From assembly GCF_019966595.1 (NCBI RefSeq), contig NZ_JAINFJ010000011.1:62001-126000 (forward strand): a stretch of DNA of 64,000 nt, written 5' to 3'. Position numbers and translations under genes: made by a program. The notes under the pieces were generated by a model. It did not search any database, was not told where the DNA came from, and was given only the letters and a program-made list of their open reading frames with translations. This DNA is from Oricola indica (GTDB lineage: Bacteria > Pseudomonadota > Alphaproteobacteria > Rhizobiales > Rhizobiaceae). Positions 44,556-56,230 of the stretch are shown in pieces (within the stretch, counting starts at the first letter, position 1; every line of letters starts with the position of its first letter).

Positions 44556-45533
44556 TCAGGTCTTGATGACGCGGCGCGGCCGGAACTCGCCGCCGGCGAT
44601 CTCGCCGATGGCGATCAGCCTGCCGTGTTCGAAAGCACAGGCGTCTTCGGCGGGCAGCGGCGCGTCGCGGCCGCGCAGAATCACCGGATTGCCGAGACGA
44701 ATGCGATTCGCCTGATCGCCCGACATGACGACCTGCGGATAACCGTCCATCGCCTCGCCAGTATCCAGGAGAACCGGATCGAGCGCCGCGAACCGCGCCT
44801 TCAGGCGCTCCTCGACAATTTCATCCTCCTCACCTTCGGAGGCCACGGCCGCTTCGGCCTCGGCGACGGCCTTTTCCAGTTCCTCGAGCGAGACCGCGTC
44901 TTCCTCATCGAAGGGTTCGACGACCGTGCGACGCAATTCGACGACATGGCCGTAGCAACCGAGATCGCGCCCCATGTCGCGGGCGAGCGCACGGACATAG
45001 GTTCCTTTGCCGCAATCGACCTCGAAGGCGGTGCGTCCGTCTTCGTGGCTGACGATCTCCAGGCTCTCGATCTCGACCTCGCGGGCCGGGATATCGACGG
45101 CTTCGCCCTCGCGGGCGAGATCATAGGCGCGCTCGCCGGCGATCTTGATCGCCGAATAGGCCGGCGGCTTCTGCTGGATCGTGCCGGTGTAATCGCCGAG
45201 GATCGCCTCGATGGCATCGCGGGCCGGACGGTCTTCCGAGGTCTTGAGCACCTCGCCCTCGGCATCGTCGGTCGCCGTCTCCGAGCCCCACGCGACAGTG
45301 AAGCGATAGACCTTGGCGCCGTCCATCACGTAGGGCACCGTCTTGGTGGCCTCGCCGAGCGCGATCGGCAGGATGCCAGAGGCCAGCGGATCGAGCGTGC
45401 CGGCATGCCCCGCCTTCTCGGCCTTGAACAGCCATTTGATCTTCGAGACGGCGTCGGTCGACCCCATGCCGAGCGGCTTGTCGAGCACCAGCCAGCCCGA
45501 TACCGGACGGCCCTTTTTCTTTCTGCGACCCAT
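44556..45533 (-). CDS. truB: tRNA pseudouridine(55) synthase
   Basis: 325 residues. [18 protein letters not shown] and the catalytic Asp48 in [20 protein letters not shown] identify Tru[21 protein letters not shown] and [19 protein letters not shown] follow. It makes pseudouridine 55 in the T-loop of tRNAs. An acidic insertion (about 225-250: [15 protein letters not shown]) precedes the C-terminal PUA-like part. It follows the HNH gene after 47 bases. Confidence 0.95.
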   Translation of the reverse strand: MGRRKKKGRPVSGWLVLDKPLGMGSTDAVSKIKWLFKAEKAGHAGTLDPLASGILPIALGEATKTVPYVMDGAKVYRFTVAWGSETATDDAEGEVLKTSEDRPARDAIEAILGDYTGTIQQKPPAYSAIKIAGERAYDLAREGEAVDIPAREVEIESLEIVSHEDGRTAFEVDCGKGTYVRALARDMGRDLGCYGHVVELRRTVVEPFDEEDAVSLEELEKAVAEAEAAVASEGEEDEIVEERLKARFAALDPVLLDTGEAMDGYPQVVMSGDQANRIRLGNPVILRGRDAPLPAEDACAFEHGRLIAIGEIAGGEFRPRRVIKT

Positions 45534-45580
45534 GTTTTTCCTGTCCGTTCATGCATCCGCCGGCGAAGGCGCGGCGGATT

Positions 45581-45871
45581 CTATATCGAGTTGCGCCGCT
45601 TGCGGGTCGGCGCGTGAAATTCTGGCGGCTTGCGGTCGATCCAGCGCAGGAAGCGCGCGACCTTCTCCTGTCGTCTCAGCGCCGCGACATCGTCGCCGAA
45701 GACGGCAAGCTCCGTGTTGGAGAAATGGCGATGCAGCGTGGCGTGGCAGATCGGATGGACGGGGACCGTGTCCCGGCCGCCGCGACTTTTCGGCACCGGG
45801 TGGTGCCATTCGACGCGGGGCCCGAGCGCCCGGTCGCACAGCCAGCAGGTTGCCGCTTCGCCCGCCCTCAC
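45581..45871 (-). CDS. small HNH-endonuclease-like protein
   Basis: 96 residues with an HNH-type zinc site: [20 protein letters not shown], then [23 protein letters not shown], giving the CxxC pair, the His-His and the C-terminal His residues. Proteins like this are annotated as HNH endonucleases in rhizobia but have no proven role. The GTG start overlaps the rbfA stop (GTGA), so it is translated together with rbfA in the ribosome-maturation cluster. A nicking activity or a simple structural Zn role are both possible. Confidence 0.78.
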   Translation of the reverse strand: MRAGEAATCWLCDRALGPRVEWHHPVPKSRGGRDTVPVHPICHATLHRHFSNTELAVFGDDVAALRRQEKVARFLRWIDRKPPEFHAPTRKRRNSI

Positions 45872-46281
45872 TCGTTCTCGTCTCCCTCCCCGTGGTCGAG
45901 ATCGCGCGCAACCTCGGGAGACCGCAGCAATTCGTCGATCTTCGAGAAATTGTCGAAGCTGGTATCGGCGCGGAAGCGGAATTGCGGCATGTATTTCATC
46001 TGGCGAAGGGACGGGCCGACGCGGCCGCGAATGAACTTCGCGTTGGCGGCGAGCGCCTTGACGACGGGGTCCATGTCCTCGCGGCCAAGCGCCGTGACAT
46101 AGGCCGTGGCGATCTTGAGGTCCGGCGACATGCGCACCTCGTTGACCGAGATCACCGAGCCTTCGAGGACGGGATCGCGGACTTCGCCGCGCTGCAGGAT
46201 TTCGGTGAGGGCGTGGCGAACCTGTTCGCCGACACGCAATTGGCGCTGGGACGGCCCCTTCGACTGTTCAGAACGTGACAT
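45868..46281 (-). CDS. rbfA: 30S ribosome-binding factor A
   Basis: 137 residues with the KH-like RbfA fold: [26 protein letters not shown]-type strand ([20 protein letters not shown]), and [19 protein letters not shown]. It helps 16S rRNA 5'-end maturation. The start [13 protein letters not shown] gives the family length. An acidic tail (DHGEGDENE) ends the protein. Confidence 0.95.
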   Translation of the reverse strand: MSRSEQSKGPSQRQLRVGEQVRHALTEILQRGEVRDPVLEGSVISVNEVRMSPDLKIATAYVTALGREDMDPVVKALAANAKFIRGRVGPSLRQMKYMPQFRFRADTSFDNFSKIDELLRSPEVARDLDHGEGDENE

Positions 46282-46348
46282 TGGCTTACTCTGTTTTGTT
46301 CGCCCCGCGGGATCGGACCGGAGAGCGTTTGGCGCGTCATAACGCCGG

Positions 46349-46921
46349 TTATCGGTTTTCGCCACCCTTTGCGCCGTAAAGGAACGTCTCGGGGTCGCGG
46401 GCGGCCTCCTCCCAACCCTCGGCGAAGGCAACCATCTCGCCGGTGTCCTCGAAGGCGCGCGCGGGGATGATCAGGATATCGTCCGGCGCATCGATGAAGA
46501 CGTGACGCTCGGTGCGCGTCACCGACGCGATCGTTTCGAGCGGCACCTCGGTTGTGCGGCCGTCGCGCTTCTCGCAGAGATGATCGCCCCATTCCTCCAG
46601 TTCAACATCGCATGGCGCCGGCACCAGCCGGCGGGCACGCCGCCGCAGGCGCAGATTGAAGACCAGGACGAGGACCGCGAACTGGAAGAGGAGAAGTCCT
46701 CCTCCAATCGCCCACCATCGCAGGGAGCGATCCGCACCGACGATGCTTTCCGGAAGCAGTCCCATCGCGACACCGGCCAGCATCAGCCAAAGGATGGAAA
46801 GAAATTTTCCGGTGCCCGAATAGGCGCGTGGGATCGAGACCCATGCGTAAGCGTCTTGCGGCGTCAGGCGGTAAGCAAAGGTGCGGATCGGCTGGCCGCT
46901 GTCGGGATCATCCTGCTCCAC
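46349..46921 (-). CDS. YcxB-like membrane protein
   Basis: 190 residues. Two hydrophobic segments (about 38-56 and 68-88) are followed by a cytoplasmic YcxB-like C-terminal domain with [18 protein letters not shown] and [20 protein letters not shown], then [17 protein letters not shown]. YcxB proteins have no known function. The start is a GTG; no closer ATG fits the fold. It lies after the infB terminator and before rbfA, with a 67-base gap to rbfA, so it may start the rbfA transcript. Confidence 0.75.
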   Translation of the reverse strand: MEQDDPDSGQPIRTFAYRLTPQDAYAWVSIPRAYSGTGKFLSILWLMLAGVAMGLLPESIVGADRSLRWWAIGGGLLLFQFAVLVLVFNLRLRRRARRLVPAPCDVELEEWGDHLCEKRDGRTTEVPLETIASVTRTERHVFIDAPDDILIIPARAFEDTGEMVAFAEGWEEAARDPETFLYGAKGGENR

Positions 46922-46934
46922 GCCTTTGCCCCCA

Positions 46935-46966
46935 AAAAGCGGCGGGCCGGTATCGCTACCGGCCCG
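46935..46966 (-). terminator. rho-independent terminator after infB
   Basis: On the minus strand CGGGCCGGTA and TACCGGCCCG make a perfect 10-bp stem with a four-base loop. CCGCTTTTT follows four bases later. It lies 27 bases past the infB stop. Confidence 0.8.
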
Positions 46967-46992
46967 ACTCGGATTTCACGTCGCGCCCGGCG

Positions 46993-49566
46993 TCAGAGCG
47001 TCCGGGCGATTTCCTCGACGCGGAAGCACTCGATCACGTCGCCGGCACGGATGTCGTCGTAGTTCTCGAACGCCATGCCACATTCCTGACCAACCGGCAC
47101 TTCCGCAACTTCGTCCTTGAAGCGCTTGAGCGTCTTCAGCTTGCCCTCGTGGATCACGACGTTGTCGCGCACGAGGCGCACGCCGGCTCCACGCTCGACC
47201 TTGCCTTCGGTGACCTGGCAACCGGCAACCTTGCCGACCTTGGTGATGTTGAACACCTCCAGGATCTCGGCATTGCCGAGGAAGGTCTCGCGACGTTCCG
47301 GCGAAAGCAGGCCGGACATGGCCGCCTTCACATCATCCAGCAGGTTGTAGATGATGTTGTAGTAGCGGATCTCGACGCCGTTGGCTTCTGCGGCTTCGCG
47401 GGCCTGCTTGTTGGCACGCACGTTGAACGCCATGATCGCGGCGCCGGTGGATTCGGCAAGCGAGACGTCGGTCTCGGTGATGCCGCCGGCGCCCGAATGG
47501 ACGATGCGGGCCTGGACCTCGTCGGTGCCGAGCTTATCGAGCGCACCGAGGATCGCCTCCACGGAACCCTGCACATCGCCCTTGATGACAAGCGGGAACT
47601 CGGCCAGTTCGTTGTCGCGGGCCTGGGCCATCATCTGCTCGAGCGAACCGCGCGAGCCGGCCTGGCGGGCGACCGCCTTTTCGCGCGACACGCGCTGGCG
47701 GTACTCGGAGATTTCGCGGGCACGTGCTTCCGAATCGACCACGGCGACACGGTCACCGGCCTGCGGCGTTCCGCTGAGACCGAGGATCTCGACCGGAAGC
47801 GACGGCTCGGCTTCCTTCAACTGCTCGCCGCGATCGTTGATGATCGCGCGGACGCGGCCCGACTCGTCGCCGGCGACGACGATGTCGCCGGTCCTGAGCG
47901 TACCGGCCTGAACGAGCACGGTCGCAACCGAACCGCGGCCCTTGTCCAGCTTGGCCTCGATGACCACGCCTTCGGCCGTGCGGTTCGGATTGGCCTTGAG
48001 TTCGAGGAGTTCCGACTGCAGCAGGATCGCCTCGAGCAAGCCGTCGAGATTGGTGCCCTTGAGCGCCGAGACTTCGACATCCTGGATTTCACCACCCATG
48101 GATTCCACGAAGACCTCGTGCTGGAGCAGTTCGGTGCGCACTTTCTGCGCATCGGAGTCCGGCTTGTCGATCTTGTTGATCGCCACGATCATCGGCACGC
48201 CGGCCGCCTTGATGTGATTGATCGATTCGATCGTCTGCGGCATGACGCTGTCGTCCGCCGCGACCACGAGGATAGCGATATCGGTGGCCTGGGCACCGCG
48301 CGCGCGCATCGCCGTGAAGGCGGCGTGGCCCGGCGTGTCGAGGAAGGTGATCTTCTGACCGTCCTTCTCGACCTGATAGGCGCCGATATGCTGGGTGATG
48401 CCGCCGGCTTCGCCGGACACCACATTGGCGTTGCGGATCGCATCGAGCAGCGAGGTCTTGCCGTGGTCGACGTGACCCATGATGGTCACGACCGGCGGAC
48501 GCGGCCGCATGTCGTCGGGGTTGTCCTCGACGTCGAAGATGCCTTCCTCGACATCGGCCTCGGTGACGCGCCGGACCGTATGTCCGAATTCGCCGGCGAT
48601 GAGTTCGGCCAGATCGGCGTCGATCAGATCGCCGGGCTTCATCATCTGACCTTCCTTCATCAGATACTTGACCACATCGACGGCGCGTTCCGCCATGCGC
48701 TGGGCAAGTTCCTGAATGGTGATGGTCTCGGGCAGCTGCACCTCGCGGGAAATCTTCTCGCGCGGCTCGTTCGACGCCATGGAGCGCTTGAACTTCTCCT
48801 GGCGGCGACGCATGGCCGACAGCGAGCGCGAGCGCCCTTCGGCGTCGGCGCCGACATTCGACAGGGTCAGCTTGCCGCGACGGCGTTCATCCTCGCGGCG
48901 CGGCGCCGGCTTCGGCGGCGCTTCGACGGCGCGGCTGGACCGGCGCGGACCACCGCGTCCGTCGTCCGCGTCGCCCGCTGCACGGCGTCCGCTCTTGGCG
49001 GCCGCCGCGGGCTTTTCCTCTTCGGGTTCCGGCGCACGCTTGGCGGCCTCGACCTCGGCGCGTTCGCGCGCGGCCTTCTCGGCGGCAAGACGCTCTTCTT
49101 CCTCGCGCTGGCGGCGTTCGGATTCGGCACGCTCCTGCGCACGGCGCTCATCTTCCTCGGCGCGACGCTTGGCCTCTTCGGCCGCACGCTGACGATCCTC
49201 GACCTCGCGGGCCTTGGCTTCTTCCAGCGCGCGCTTGCGTGCTTCCATCTCGTTATCGGAGAGCTGGTTCAGCACAACGCCGCTGCGATCGTCGGCCGCC
49301 GGCGCGGGACGCGGGGCGGCGGGCTTCGGCGCCTCGGGCGCCGGAGCCGGTGCGGCTGCGCGTGGCTTCACGCCGGACGCAACGGAGCCGGCCGGCTTTT
49401 CGTCGGGCCGCGTAAACTTGCGCTTGCGCGTTTCGACGACAACCGACTTCGTGCGGCCGTGGCTGAAATTCTGCCGGACGGTGCTCTTGTCACCGCCGGA
49501 GCGTTTCAGCGTCAGCGTGCGTTTGCCGTCCGCGCCTGTCTTCTTGTCGTCTGTCGTATCACTCAT
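46993..49566 (-). CDS. infB: translation initiation factor IF-2
   Basis: 857 residues. The first 270 residues are a charged, Ala/Glu/Arg-rich extension with a long coiled coil (about 105-180). Then come the IF2_N module and the G domain with [13 protein letters not shown] (G1, 364-376), [15 protein letters not shown] (G3) and [10 protein letters not shown] (G4), followed by domains II-IV ending in [20 protein letters not shown]. It brings initiator fMet-tRNA to the 30S subunit. Its ATG overlaps the ylxR stop. The last gene of the rimP-nusA-ylxR-infB operon. Confidence 0.97.
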   Translation of the reverse strand: MSDTTDDKKTGADGKRTLTLKRSGGDKSTVRQNFSHGRTKSVVVETRKRKFTRPDEKPAGSVASGVKPRAAAPAPAPEAPKPAAPRPAPAADDRSGVVLNQLSDNEMEARKRALEEAKAREVEDRQRAAEEAKRRAEEDERRAQERAESERRQREEEERLAAEKAARERAEVEAAKRAPEPEEEKPAAAAKSGRRAAGDADDGRGGPRRSSRAVEAPPKPAPRREDERRRGKLTLSNVGADAEGRSRSLSAMRRRQEKFKRSMASNEPREKISREVQLPETITIQELAQRMAERAVDVVKYLMKEGQMMKPGDLIDADLAELIAGEFGHTVRRVTEADVEEGIFDVEDNPDDMRPRPPVVTIMGHVDHGKTSLLDAIRNANVVSGEAGGITQHIGAYQVEKDGQKITFLDTPGHAAFTAMRARGAQATDIAILVVAADDSVMPQTIESINHIKAAGVPMIVAINKIDKPDSDAQKVRTELLQHEVFVESMGGEIQDVEVSALKGTNLDGLLEAILLQSELLELKANPNRTAEGVVIEAKLDKGRGSVATVLVQAGTLRTGDIVVAGDESGRVRAIINDRGEQLKEAEPSLPVEILGLSGTPQAGDRVAVVDSEARAREISEYRQRVSREKAVARQAGSRGSLEQMMAQARDNELAEFPLVIKGDVQGSVEAILGALDKLGTDEVQARIVHSGAGGITETDVSLAESTGAAIMAFNVRANKQAREAAEANGVEIRYYNIIYNLLDDVKAAMSGLLSPERRETFLGNAEILEVFNITKVGKVAGCQVTEGKVERGAGVRLVRDNVVIHEGKLKTLKRFKDEVAEVPVGQECGMAFENYDDIRAGDVIECFRVEEIARTL

Positions 49567-50210
49567 TCCGTAGTCATGTCCTTTGCGGTCTTTTCGCTCG
49601 AACCGCCTGATCTGTCATTTTCTGCGCTGGAATGCCGGAAATGGTCGAGAAACACAAGGTGCCGCAGTGCGGCACGTCCCGGCTGTCCGTCAAGTATCGC
49701 AGCATGTATCACATTTCCCGCGCCCAATGCCAAATCCAATTCGCCCTCGGCAAAGGATTTGAACGCGGGTATATCAGGCCCTTCCATACGGCGGACGAAT
49801 GTCCGGGCCTGGTCAATCTTGCGCACGCCGTCCGCAGCCGCGGACGGATCGTGCAGAACGGCGATCGCCATGCCGCTTCGCACTGCCTTTTCGACCTGAG
49901 CGTGTCCCGTGACGGCACCGCCGGCCTTGCGTGTCAGACCCAGTTGGCCGAGCGCGCGCCTAGCTATCAGATGATCGACGAGGGCGCCGAGTTCAAGATC
50001 GGCGGACACTTCCTGTTTCAGACCGCGGCGAAACAGTTTCTTCGCAACGGCCTTGTCGACGAGGTCCCGCCTGGCCGTGACCCAACAGCCACGACCCGGC
50101 AGATTGCGCTTCAGGTCAGGGACGACCGTCCCGTCGGGACCCGCCACGAAGCGGATCATGTCGTCCACGGACCCGGCCTTCCCGGTCACGATGCAGGTGC
50201 GGTCGTTCAT
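49563..50210 (-). CDS. ylxR: YlxR-family RNA-binding protein with L7Ae-like C-terminal domain
   Basis: 215 residues. Residues 1-80 are a YlxR (DUF448) domain: [40 protein letters not shown] and the basic KKLFRRGLK. Residues about 90-185 resemble the L7Ae/L30e fold ([40 protein letters not shown]). YlxR binds RNA and associates with RNase P and ribosomes in other bacteria; the role in alphaproteobacteria is inferred. AAGGA lies before the chosen ATG. It sits between nusA and infB as expected. Confidence 0.88.
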   Translation of the reverse strand: MNDRTCIVTGKAGSVDDMIRFVAGPDGTVVPDLKRNLPGRGCWVTARRDLVDKAVAKKLFRRGLKQEVSADLELGALVDHLIARRALGQLGLTRKAGGAVTGHAQVEKAVRSGMAIAVLHDPSAAADGVRKIDQARTFVRRMEGPDIPAFKSFAEGELDLALGAGNVIHAAILDGQPGRAALRHLVFLDHFRHSSAENDRSGGSSEKTAKDMTTE

Positions 50211-50276
50211 GTCGTCCTTCTTGCCTGCGATCCCGCCCAAGTGCCGTTATCTCCGTCCGCGCGCGCATCGTTCGTC

Positions 50277-51920
50277 TCAGGCGTCGAAGATCACGCCGGT
50301 CGAGACCGGTGCTTCTTCCACGGCTTCCTCTTCGCCTTCGCCCTCGACTTCCTCCTCGGGGGCGCGCAGGTCCTCCTCGGTGATCCAGCCGACGGCGAGA
50401 CGCGCGGCGACGACCATTTCCTCGGCATCAACGCGGCTGACGCCGAACGGCGTCAGGACGCCGTCGTGGAACGTCGTCTCGCCATCCTTGCGCTCGCGCC
50501 AGCCGACGAGGTCGTCGGAGGCGCAACCGGCGAAGTCTTCCATCGACTTGATGCCTTCCTCGCCGAGCGCGACCATCATCGCGGTGGTGATGCCGGGAAC
50601 TTCGCGAATTTCGTCGGCGACGCCCAGACTCTTGCGCTTCTCGTCGTTTTCCGCCTCGATGCGGTCGAGGTGCTCGCGCGCACGGGTCTGGATCTCGGCG
50701 GCGGTTTCCTCGTCGAAGCCCTCGATGGAGGAGACTTCCTCGGCATCGACATAGGCGACTTCCTCGATCGAGGTGAAGCCTTCCGAAGCCAGCACCTGGC
50801 CGACCATCTCGTCGACATCGAGCGATTCCATGAACAGGTTCGAGCGCTCGACGAATTCCTTCTGACGGCGCGCCGATTCCTCTTCCTCGGTCAGGATGTC
50901 GATATCCCAACCGGTCAATTGCGAGGCAAGACGGACATTCTGGCCGCGGCGGCCGATGGCCAGCGACAGCTGCTCGTCCGGCACGACGACCTCGATGCGC
51001 TCGGCATCCTCGTCGAGGACGACCTTGGCGACTTCGGCCGGCTGCAGCGCGTTGACGATGAAGGACGCCGCATCGGGCTGCCAGGGAATGATGTCGATCT
51101 TCTCGCCCTGCAACTCGGCGACGACCGCCTGAACCCTGGAGCCGCGCATGCCGACGCAGGCGCCGACCGGGTCGATGGCCGAATCGCGCGAGACGACGGC
51201 GATCTTGGCGCGCGAACCGGGGTCGCGGGCGACAGACTTGATCTCGATGATGCCGTCGTAGATTTCCGGCACTTCCATCTGGAACAGCTTCGCCATGAAC
51301 TGCGGATGGGTGCGCGACAGGAAGATCTGCGGGCCGCGCTGCTCGCGGCGCACGTCATAGACATAGGCGCGCACGCGGTCGCCATAGCGGTAGGTCTCGC
51401 GCGGGATCAGTTCGTCCCGGCGGATGATCGCCTCGGCGCGGCCGAGATCGACGATCACGTTGCCGTATTCGACGCGCTTGACCGATCCGTTGACGATCTC
51501 GCCAACACGGTCCTTGAACTCGTCATACTGGTTGTCGCGCTCGGCCTCGCGGACCTTCTGCACGATGACCTGCTTCGCGGACTGTGCGGCGATACGGCCG
51601 AAATCGAGCGGCGGCAGCTGTTCGGCGATGAAATCACCGGGCTGGGCGTCCGGGTTGCGGTCGCGGGCCTGCTCGATGGAAATCTGCGTCGCGGAGTCCT
51701 CGACGGTCTCGGAGACCTCCAGAAGCCGCTGCAGCTTGATCTCGCCGGTCTTGGTGTTGATATCGGCGCGGATATTGGTTTCCTGCCCGTAGCGGGACTT
51801 CGCGGCCTTCTGAATGGCATCGGCCATGGCGCCGATCACGATGTCCTTGTCGATGAGCTTCTCGCGCGCCACGGCATCGGCGATCTGAAGAAGTTCCAAC
51901 CTGTTTGCACTGACAGCCAT
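50277..51920 (-). CDS. nusA: transcription termination/antitermination protein NusA
   Basis: 547 residues: an N-terminal RNA-polymerase-binding domain, an S1 domain ([20 protein letters not shown]), two KH domains ([40 protein letters not shown]) and two C-terminal acidic repeats with helix-hairpin-helix character. The tail is acidic ([15 protein letters not shown]). It modulates pausing, termination and rrn antitermination. AGGAGA lies six bases before [11 protein letters not shown]. It follows rimP after 19 bases. Confidence 0.96.
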   Translation of the reverse strand: MAVSANRLELLQIADAVAREKLIDKDIVIGAMADAIQKAAKSRYGQETNIRADINTKTGEIKLQRLLEVSETVEDSATQISIEQARDRNPDAQPGDFIAEQLPPLDFGRIAAQSAKQVIVQKVREAERDNQYDEFKDRVGEIVNGSVKRVEYGNVIVDLGRAEAIIRRDELIPRETYRYGDRVRAYVYDVRREQRGPQIFLSRTHPQFMAKLFQMEVPEIYDGIIEIKSVARDPGSRAKIAVVSRDSAIDPVGACVGMRGSRVQAVVAELQGEKIDIIPWQPDAASFIVNALQPAEVAKVVLDEDAERIEVVVPDEQLSLAIGRRGQNVRLASQLTGWDIDILTEEEESARRQKEFVERSNLFMESLDVDEMVGQVLASEGFTSIEEVAYVDAEEVSSIEGFDEETAAEIQTRAREHLDRIEAENDEKRKSLGVADEIREVPGITTAMMVALGEEGIKSMEDFAGCASDDLVGWRERKDGETTFHDGVLTPFGVSRVDAEEMVVAARLAVGWITEEDLRAPEEEVEGEGEEEAVEEAPVSTGVIFDA

Positions 51921-51939
51921 TGCGGTCTCCTGTGGGCCT

Positions 51940-52569
51940 TCAGTTGTCCGTATCGTCTTCGGATACGGAGTCCTCGTCTTCCAGTTCCAGTCCACGCGCC
52001 TGGCGGGCAGCCTTGTCGGCCTTCAGCGCGGCGCGGATCAATTCATCGGTCAGGATCAGCCGTGCATCGGCGATCGTGTCGAGCGGGATTTCCGCGACCA
52101 TCGAATCGCCGAAGCTCGCCTTGTCGGATTCCACCGTGACGCTGTCCTGCGAAAGCCCGATGATCGTGCCGCGAAAGCGCTTGCGCCCCGCGACAATCAC
52201 CGACGTGTCGATCTTCGCCATATGGCCGCTCCACCGCGCGAAATCGGACATGCGCACAAGCGGCCGGTCGATGCCGGGCGATGACACTTCGAGGTGGTAG
52301 GCCCGGTCGATCGGATCCTCGACGTCGAGCAGAGGCGAGATCATGCGCGATACGTTCTCGCAATCCTCGACGGTCATTGTGCCGTCGGCACGCTCGGCCA
52401 TGATCTGGAGCGTCAGTCCGTTCATTCCGGACAGGCGGACGCGGACCAGCCGGTAACCGGCCGAATTGAGCACGGGCTCGACGATCGACGCGACGCGCGC
52501 ATCCACGCCCGTCTCGCGGACGATGCGCTGTTCGTCATTTTCGATCGGCGCCAGATATGCGTCGCTCAA
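51940..52569 (-). CDS. rimP: ribosome maturation factor RimP
   Basis: About 209 residues. [20 protein letters not shown], the strand [20 protein letters not shown] and [20 protein letters not shown] with IDRPL identify RimP; the C-terminal SH3-like part and an acidic tail follow. It is needed for 30S maturation. I place the start at a TTG (reading [10 protein letters not shown]) preceded by GAGGAA nine bases upstream; no ATG is available before the conserved part. It is the first gene of the operon, with a promoter and a leader terminator hairpin upstream. Confidence 0.93.
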   Translation of the reverse strand: MSDAYLAPIENDEQRIVRETGVDARVASIVEPVLNSAGYRLVRVRLSGMNGLTLQIMAERADGTMTVEDCENVSRMISPLLDVEDPIDRAYHLEVSSPGIDRPLVRMSDFARWSGHMAKIDTSVIVAGRKRFRGTIIGLSQDSVTVESDKASFGDSMVAEIPLDTIADARLILTDELIRAALKADKAARQARGLELEDEDSVSEDDTDN

Positions 52570-52590
52570 TTTGGTGCGTTCCTCACCGCT

Positions 52591-52622
52591 AAAACAAAAA
52601 GAGCGGGTCCTTGCGGGCCCAC
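52591..52622 (-). terminator. terminator-like hairpin in the rimP leader (attenuator candidate)
   Basis: On the minus strand GTGGGCCC-GCAA-GGACCCGC forms an 8-bp stem with one mismatch and one G-U pair, followed by TCTTTTTGTTTT. It lies between the predicted rimP promoter and the rimP start, about 20 bases before that TTG. No gene upstream on this strand ends nearby, so it looks like premature termination control. Confidence 0.6.
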
Positions 52623-52652
52623 CCTTGTTCAAAAGACCAAGAATTTGACTTC

Positions 52653-52681
52653 CATATACGCCCCGGGCGGACAAAGCGCAA
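52653..52681 (-). promoter_or_regulatory. predicted promoter of the rimP-nusA-ylxR-infB operon
   Basis: On the minus strand TTGCGC (52681-52676) and TATATG (52658-52653) are 17 bases apart. Transcription would start near 52646 and run into the hairpin at 52622. Confidence 0.5.
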
Positions 52682-52784
52682 GGGGCGCGATCTTTCGTGA
52701 GCACGGCAAGCCGGCGACGGGCCGAAAGGGTCCATTAACCATAATCGGCGAAAACAAACGGGCGAAACAGACCGTGCGAGTCCC

Positions 52785-53603
52785 ATGTTCCAGCGTCTTC
52801 TGCCGCCGCTGCTCGGCGCCCTCCTCATCGCCGGTTGCGCCAGCACCCAGGCCCCGGACAAATTCCGCAAATCTTCCGAAGCTGGCGGCACCGAAGTGGC
52901 CTCCGCCTTCGTCCGGCCCGGACGGGCGCCTTTCGATGAAGTGCTACCGCGCAAGGGGCGGCTCGCCGGGCGCACCATTTCCGTTTCGAATGTCTACGAC
53001 ATCCGTCTGAAGCCGCGTGAAGTGATCCTGACTTTCGACGACGGGCCGGTGCCGGGGCGCACTGATTCCATTCTCAAGACGCTCGACCAGTTTGGCGTGA
53101 AGGCGACCTTCCTGATGGTTGGCCAGATGGCGAAGAACCATCCCGGGACCGTTCGCAAGGTGGCAGGCCGGGGGCATTCGATCGGCAGCCATACATGGGG
53201 CCATCCGAACCTTGCGCATATGAGCTTCGATCGCGCGGTGGCCGAGATCAAGCGCGGCGAGGATGCGATCCGGGCGGCCGGTGGTGGGCCGGTCAGGTTC
53301 TTCCGGTTCCCCTACCTCGCCGATACCAGCCGGCTTCGCTCCTACATGGCGTCGCGCGGCGTCGTGGTTCTCGATGTGGACATCGATTCCAAAGATTATT
53401 TCAAATCAGGGCCGCAACAGGTTTCGGCGCGCACCATGGCGTCGCTTCGGCGCAAGGGCGGCGGCATCATCCTGTTCCATGACCTGCAAGCGCGCACGGC
53501 TGCGATGCTGCCGGGCTTCCTCGCGGAGCTGAAGCGGAACGGATACTCGGTCGTCCATATCGTGCCGCGACGCGGACCCTTGCAGTTGGCCTCGGCCAAG
53601 TGA
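52785..53603 (+). CDS. polysaccharide deacetylase (NodB domain) lipoprotein
   Basis: 272 residues. A lipoprotein signal ends in LIAGC at residue 18, so it should be lipid-anchored. The NodB domain has the metal/catalytic motifs TFDDGPVPG, SIGSHTWGHPNL, FFRFPYL and a late HDLQARTA. It removes acetyl groups from an N-acetylglucosamine polymer such as peptidoglycan or an exopolysaccharide. The gene is the only plus-strand one between 40 and 64 kb; it ends 3 bases before the trmB stop on the other strand. Confidence 0.88.
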   Translation: MFQRLLPPLLGALLIAGCASTQAPDKFRKSSEAGGTEVASAFVRPGRAPFDEVLPRKGRLAGRTISVSNVYDIRLKPREVILTFDDGPVPGRTDSILKTLDQFGVKATFLMVGQMAKNHPGTVRKVAGRGHSIGSHTWGHPNLAHMSFDRAVAEIKRGEDAIRAAGGGPVRFFRFPYLADTSRLRSYMASRGVVVLDVDIDSKDYFKSGPQQVSARTMASLRRKGGGIILFHDLQARTAAMLPGFLAELKRNGYSVVHIVPRRGPLQLASAK

Positions 53604-53606
53604 CCG

Positions 53607-54304
53607 CTATTTGCGCCGAAATGTGAGATAGGCCGGCGTCCGCCCCTCGCGAAGCGCCTTGGCCTCGTAGCGCGTGCCGGGCCAGCCTTCATAGGGCGTG
53701 CGCCAGTCGGATGCGTTGCGGGCCGGCCAGTCGAAGTCCGGATGGGCGTATATGTGCCGGAGCGTCCAGTTGACATAGGTGTCGATGTCGGAGGCGAAGC
53801 GGAAGCGCGCGCCGGGCTTCAGGACGCGCGCGAAGCGATCGAGATTGACCTCGTTGACGAAGCGCCGCTTCCAGTGCCGCATCTTCGGCCACGGATCGGG
53901 ATAGAGCAGGTCGATCCCGTCCAGGCACGCATCGGGCAGCCAGTCGAGCAGCTGCGTCGCGTCATCGTCGTAAAGGCGGACATTGGTCACGCCCGCATCG
54001 CCCGCAGACGCGACGAATTTCGCCATGGAATTCACGAAGGGCTCGACACCGATGAAGCCCGTTTCCGGGCTTTCGAGCGCCCGATGCAGCAGATGCTCTC
54101 CGCCGCCAAAACCGATTTCGAGGAGGACAAGCTGCGGCGCGTGGTCGAACAGGTCGGCCAGCCCCGCAGGGGCGGGTTCCGTCAGGTCGATCTTCCACGC
54201 CGGCAGAAGGCGGCCGAGTTGTTCCGCCTGGCGCGGCTTCAGCGTTTTGCCGCGGCGGCGACCGAAAAACGCCTCGGTTGCCCGGGAGCGTCGCTTCTCT
54301 TCGG

Positions 54305-54308
<4 letters not shown>
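53607..54308 (-). CDS. trmB: tRNA (guanine-N7-)-methyltransferase
   Basis: 233 residues. A basic N-terminus is followed by a SAM-binding loop, [14 protein letters not shown] (about 75-88), and [19 protein letters not shown], the substrate-binding PDPWPK motif characteristic of Trm[19 protein letters not shown] follows. It makes m7G46 in the variable loop of tRNAs. Its ATG overlaps the metK stop (ATGA), so the two are coupled. Confidence 0.95.
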
Positions 54309-55576
<1,268 letters not shown>

Positions 55577-55635
55577 GGATAAGGTCCCCGCTTTGTCAAA
55601 CGCGCCAAGACCGAACGGCGGCGCAAAGTCCGCCC

Positions 55636-55664
55636 TCGTTAGGCAAGTGACGAATTTCGGTCAA
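55636..55664 (-). promoter_or_regulatory. predicted metK promoter
   Basis: On the minus strand TTGACC (55664-55659) and TAACGA (55641-55636) are 17 bases apart, 60 bases before metK. A GANTC site lies just upstream at 55676. Confidence 0.4.
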
Positions 55665-55724
55665 GCAAAAAGCGGGATTCGCTTAAAGATATAAGGATAA
55701 GTGCATATCCATTGACCGCACCAT

Positions 55725-56144
55725 TCAAGCGTCGTCGAATTCCGCCGCAAGCGCCTTGACGAGATCGATGATACGGCGGCGCACCTTGGGGTCCGAAATG
55801 CGGACGAACGCCCGGTTGAGCTGCAGTCCCTCGGCACTCGACAGGAAATTCACGACATAGGACGACGAGCTCTCATTCATGCCGCCGACTTCAGACGTCA
55901 CGCTGTCGCCAGGCGCATCCTCGAAGAAGAAGGAAACCGGGACGCCAAGAATGGCGGCGATGTTCTGCAGCCGGCTGGCGCCGACGCGGTTGGTTCCCTT
56001 TTCGTATTTCTGCACCTGCTGAAAGGTGATTCCCAATTGCTCGCCGAGCTTCTCTTGGCTCATTCCCATCATCGTACGCCGCAAGCGGATACGTCCGCCA
56101 ACGTGAATGTCGATCGGATTGGGTTGCTTTTTGTTCGCGGTCAT
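55725..56144 (-). CDS. XRE/Cro-type helix-turn-helix transcriptional regulator
   Basis: 139 residues. Residues about 13-68 form the HTH_3 domain: GGRIRLRRTMMGMSQEKLGE, QLGITFQQVQKYEKGTNRVG and ASRLQNIAAILGVPVSFFFE. The C-terminal half (FLSSAEGLQLNRAFVRISDP) is a short helical dimerisation or effector region. Regulators of this type next to metK are conserved in Hyphomicrobiales; targets are not known from the sequence. It has its own predicted promoter with a GANTC site on the -35, so expression may follow DNA methylation state in the cell cycle. Confidence 0.9.
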   Translation of the reverse strand: MTANKKQPNPIDIHVGGRIRLRRTMMGMSQEKLGEQLGITFQQVQKYEKGTNRVGASRLQNIAAILGVPVSFFFEDAPGDSVTSEVGGMNESSSSYVVNFLSSAEGLQLNRAFVRISDPKVRRRIIDLVKALAAEFDDA

Positions 56145-56230
56145 TAATTGCCCTTGCCGACCAGCGGCTGTTTATCATTTTTATTTCCAAGGACCAGAGT
56201 GACGGCAGCGGAGCCGACATCACGTAGCGT

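Noticed and set aside
46828-49899. A very long plus-strand open frame (over 1000 codons) opposite infB, and similar ones opposite pnp (40378-42714), asnO (9078-11051) and the ABC genes near 3-1925
   Set aside because: They are open only because high-GC third-codon bias keeps stops out of the antisense frame. Their translations are Arg/Asp/His/Gly-rich with no recognisable motif, and they oppose well-conserved genes.
55577-55724. SAM or SAH riboswitch before metK
   Set aside because: Such elements occur before metK in some alphaproteobacteria, but I could not match the conserved core or a pseudoknot here. Only a simple promoter is supported.
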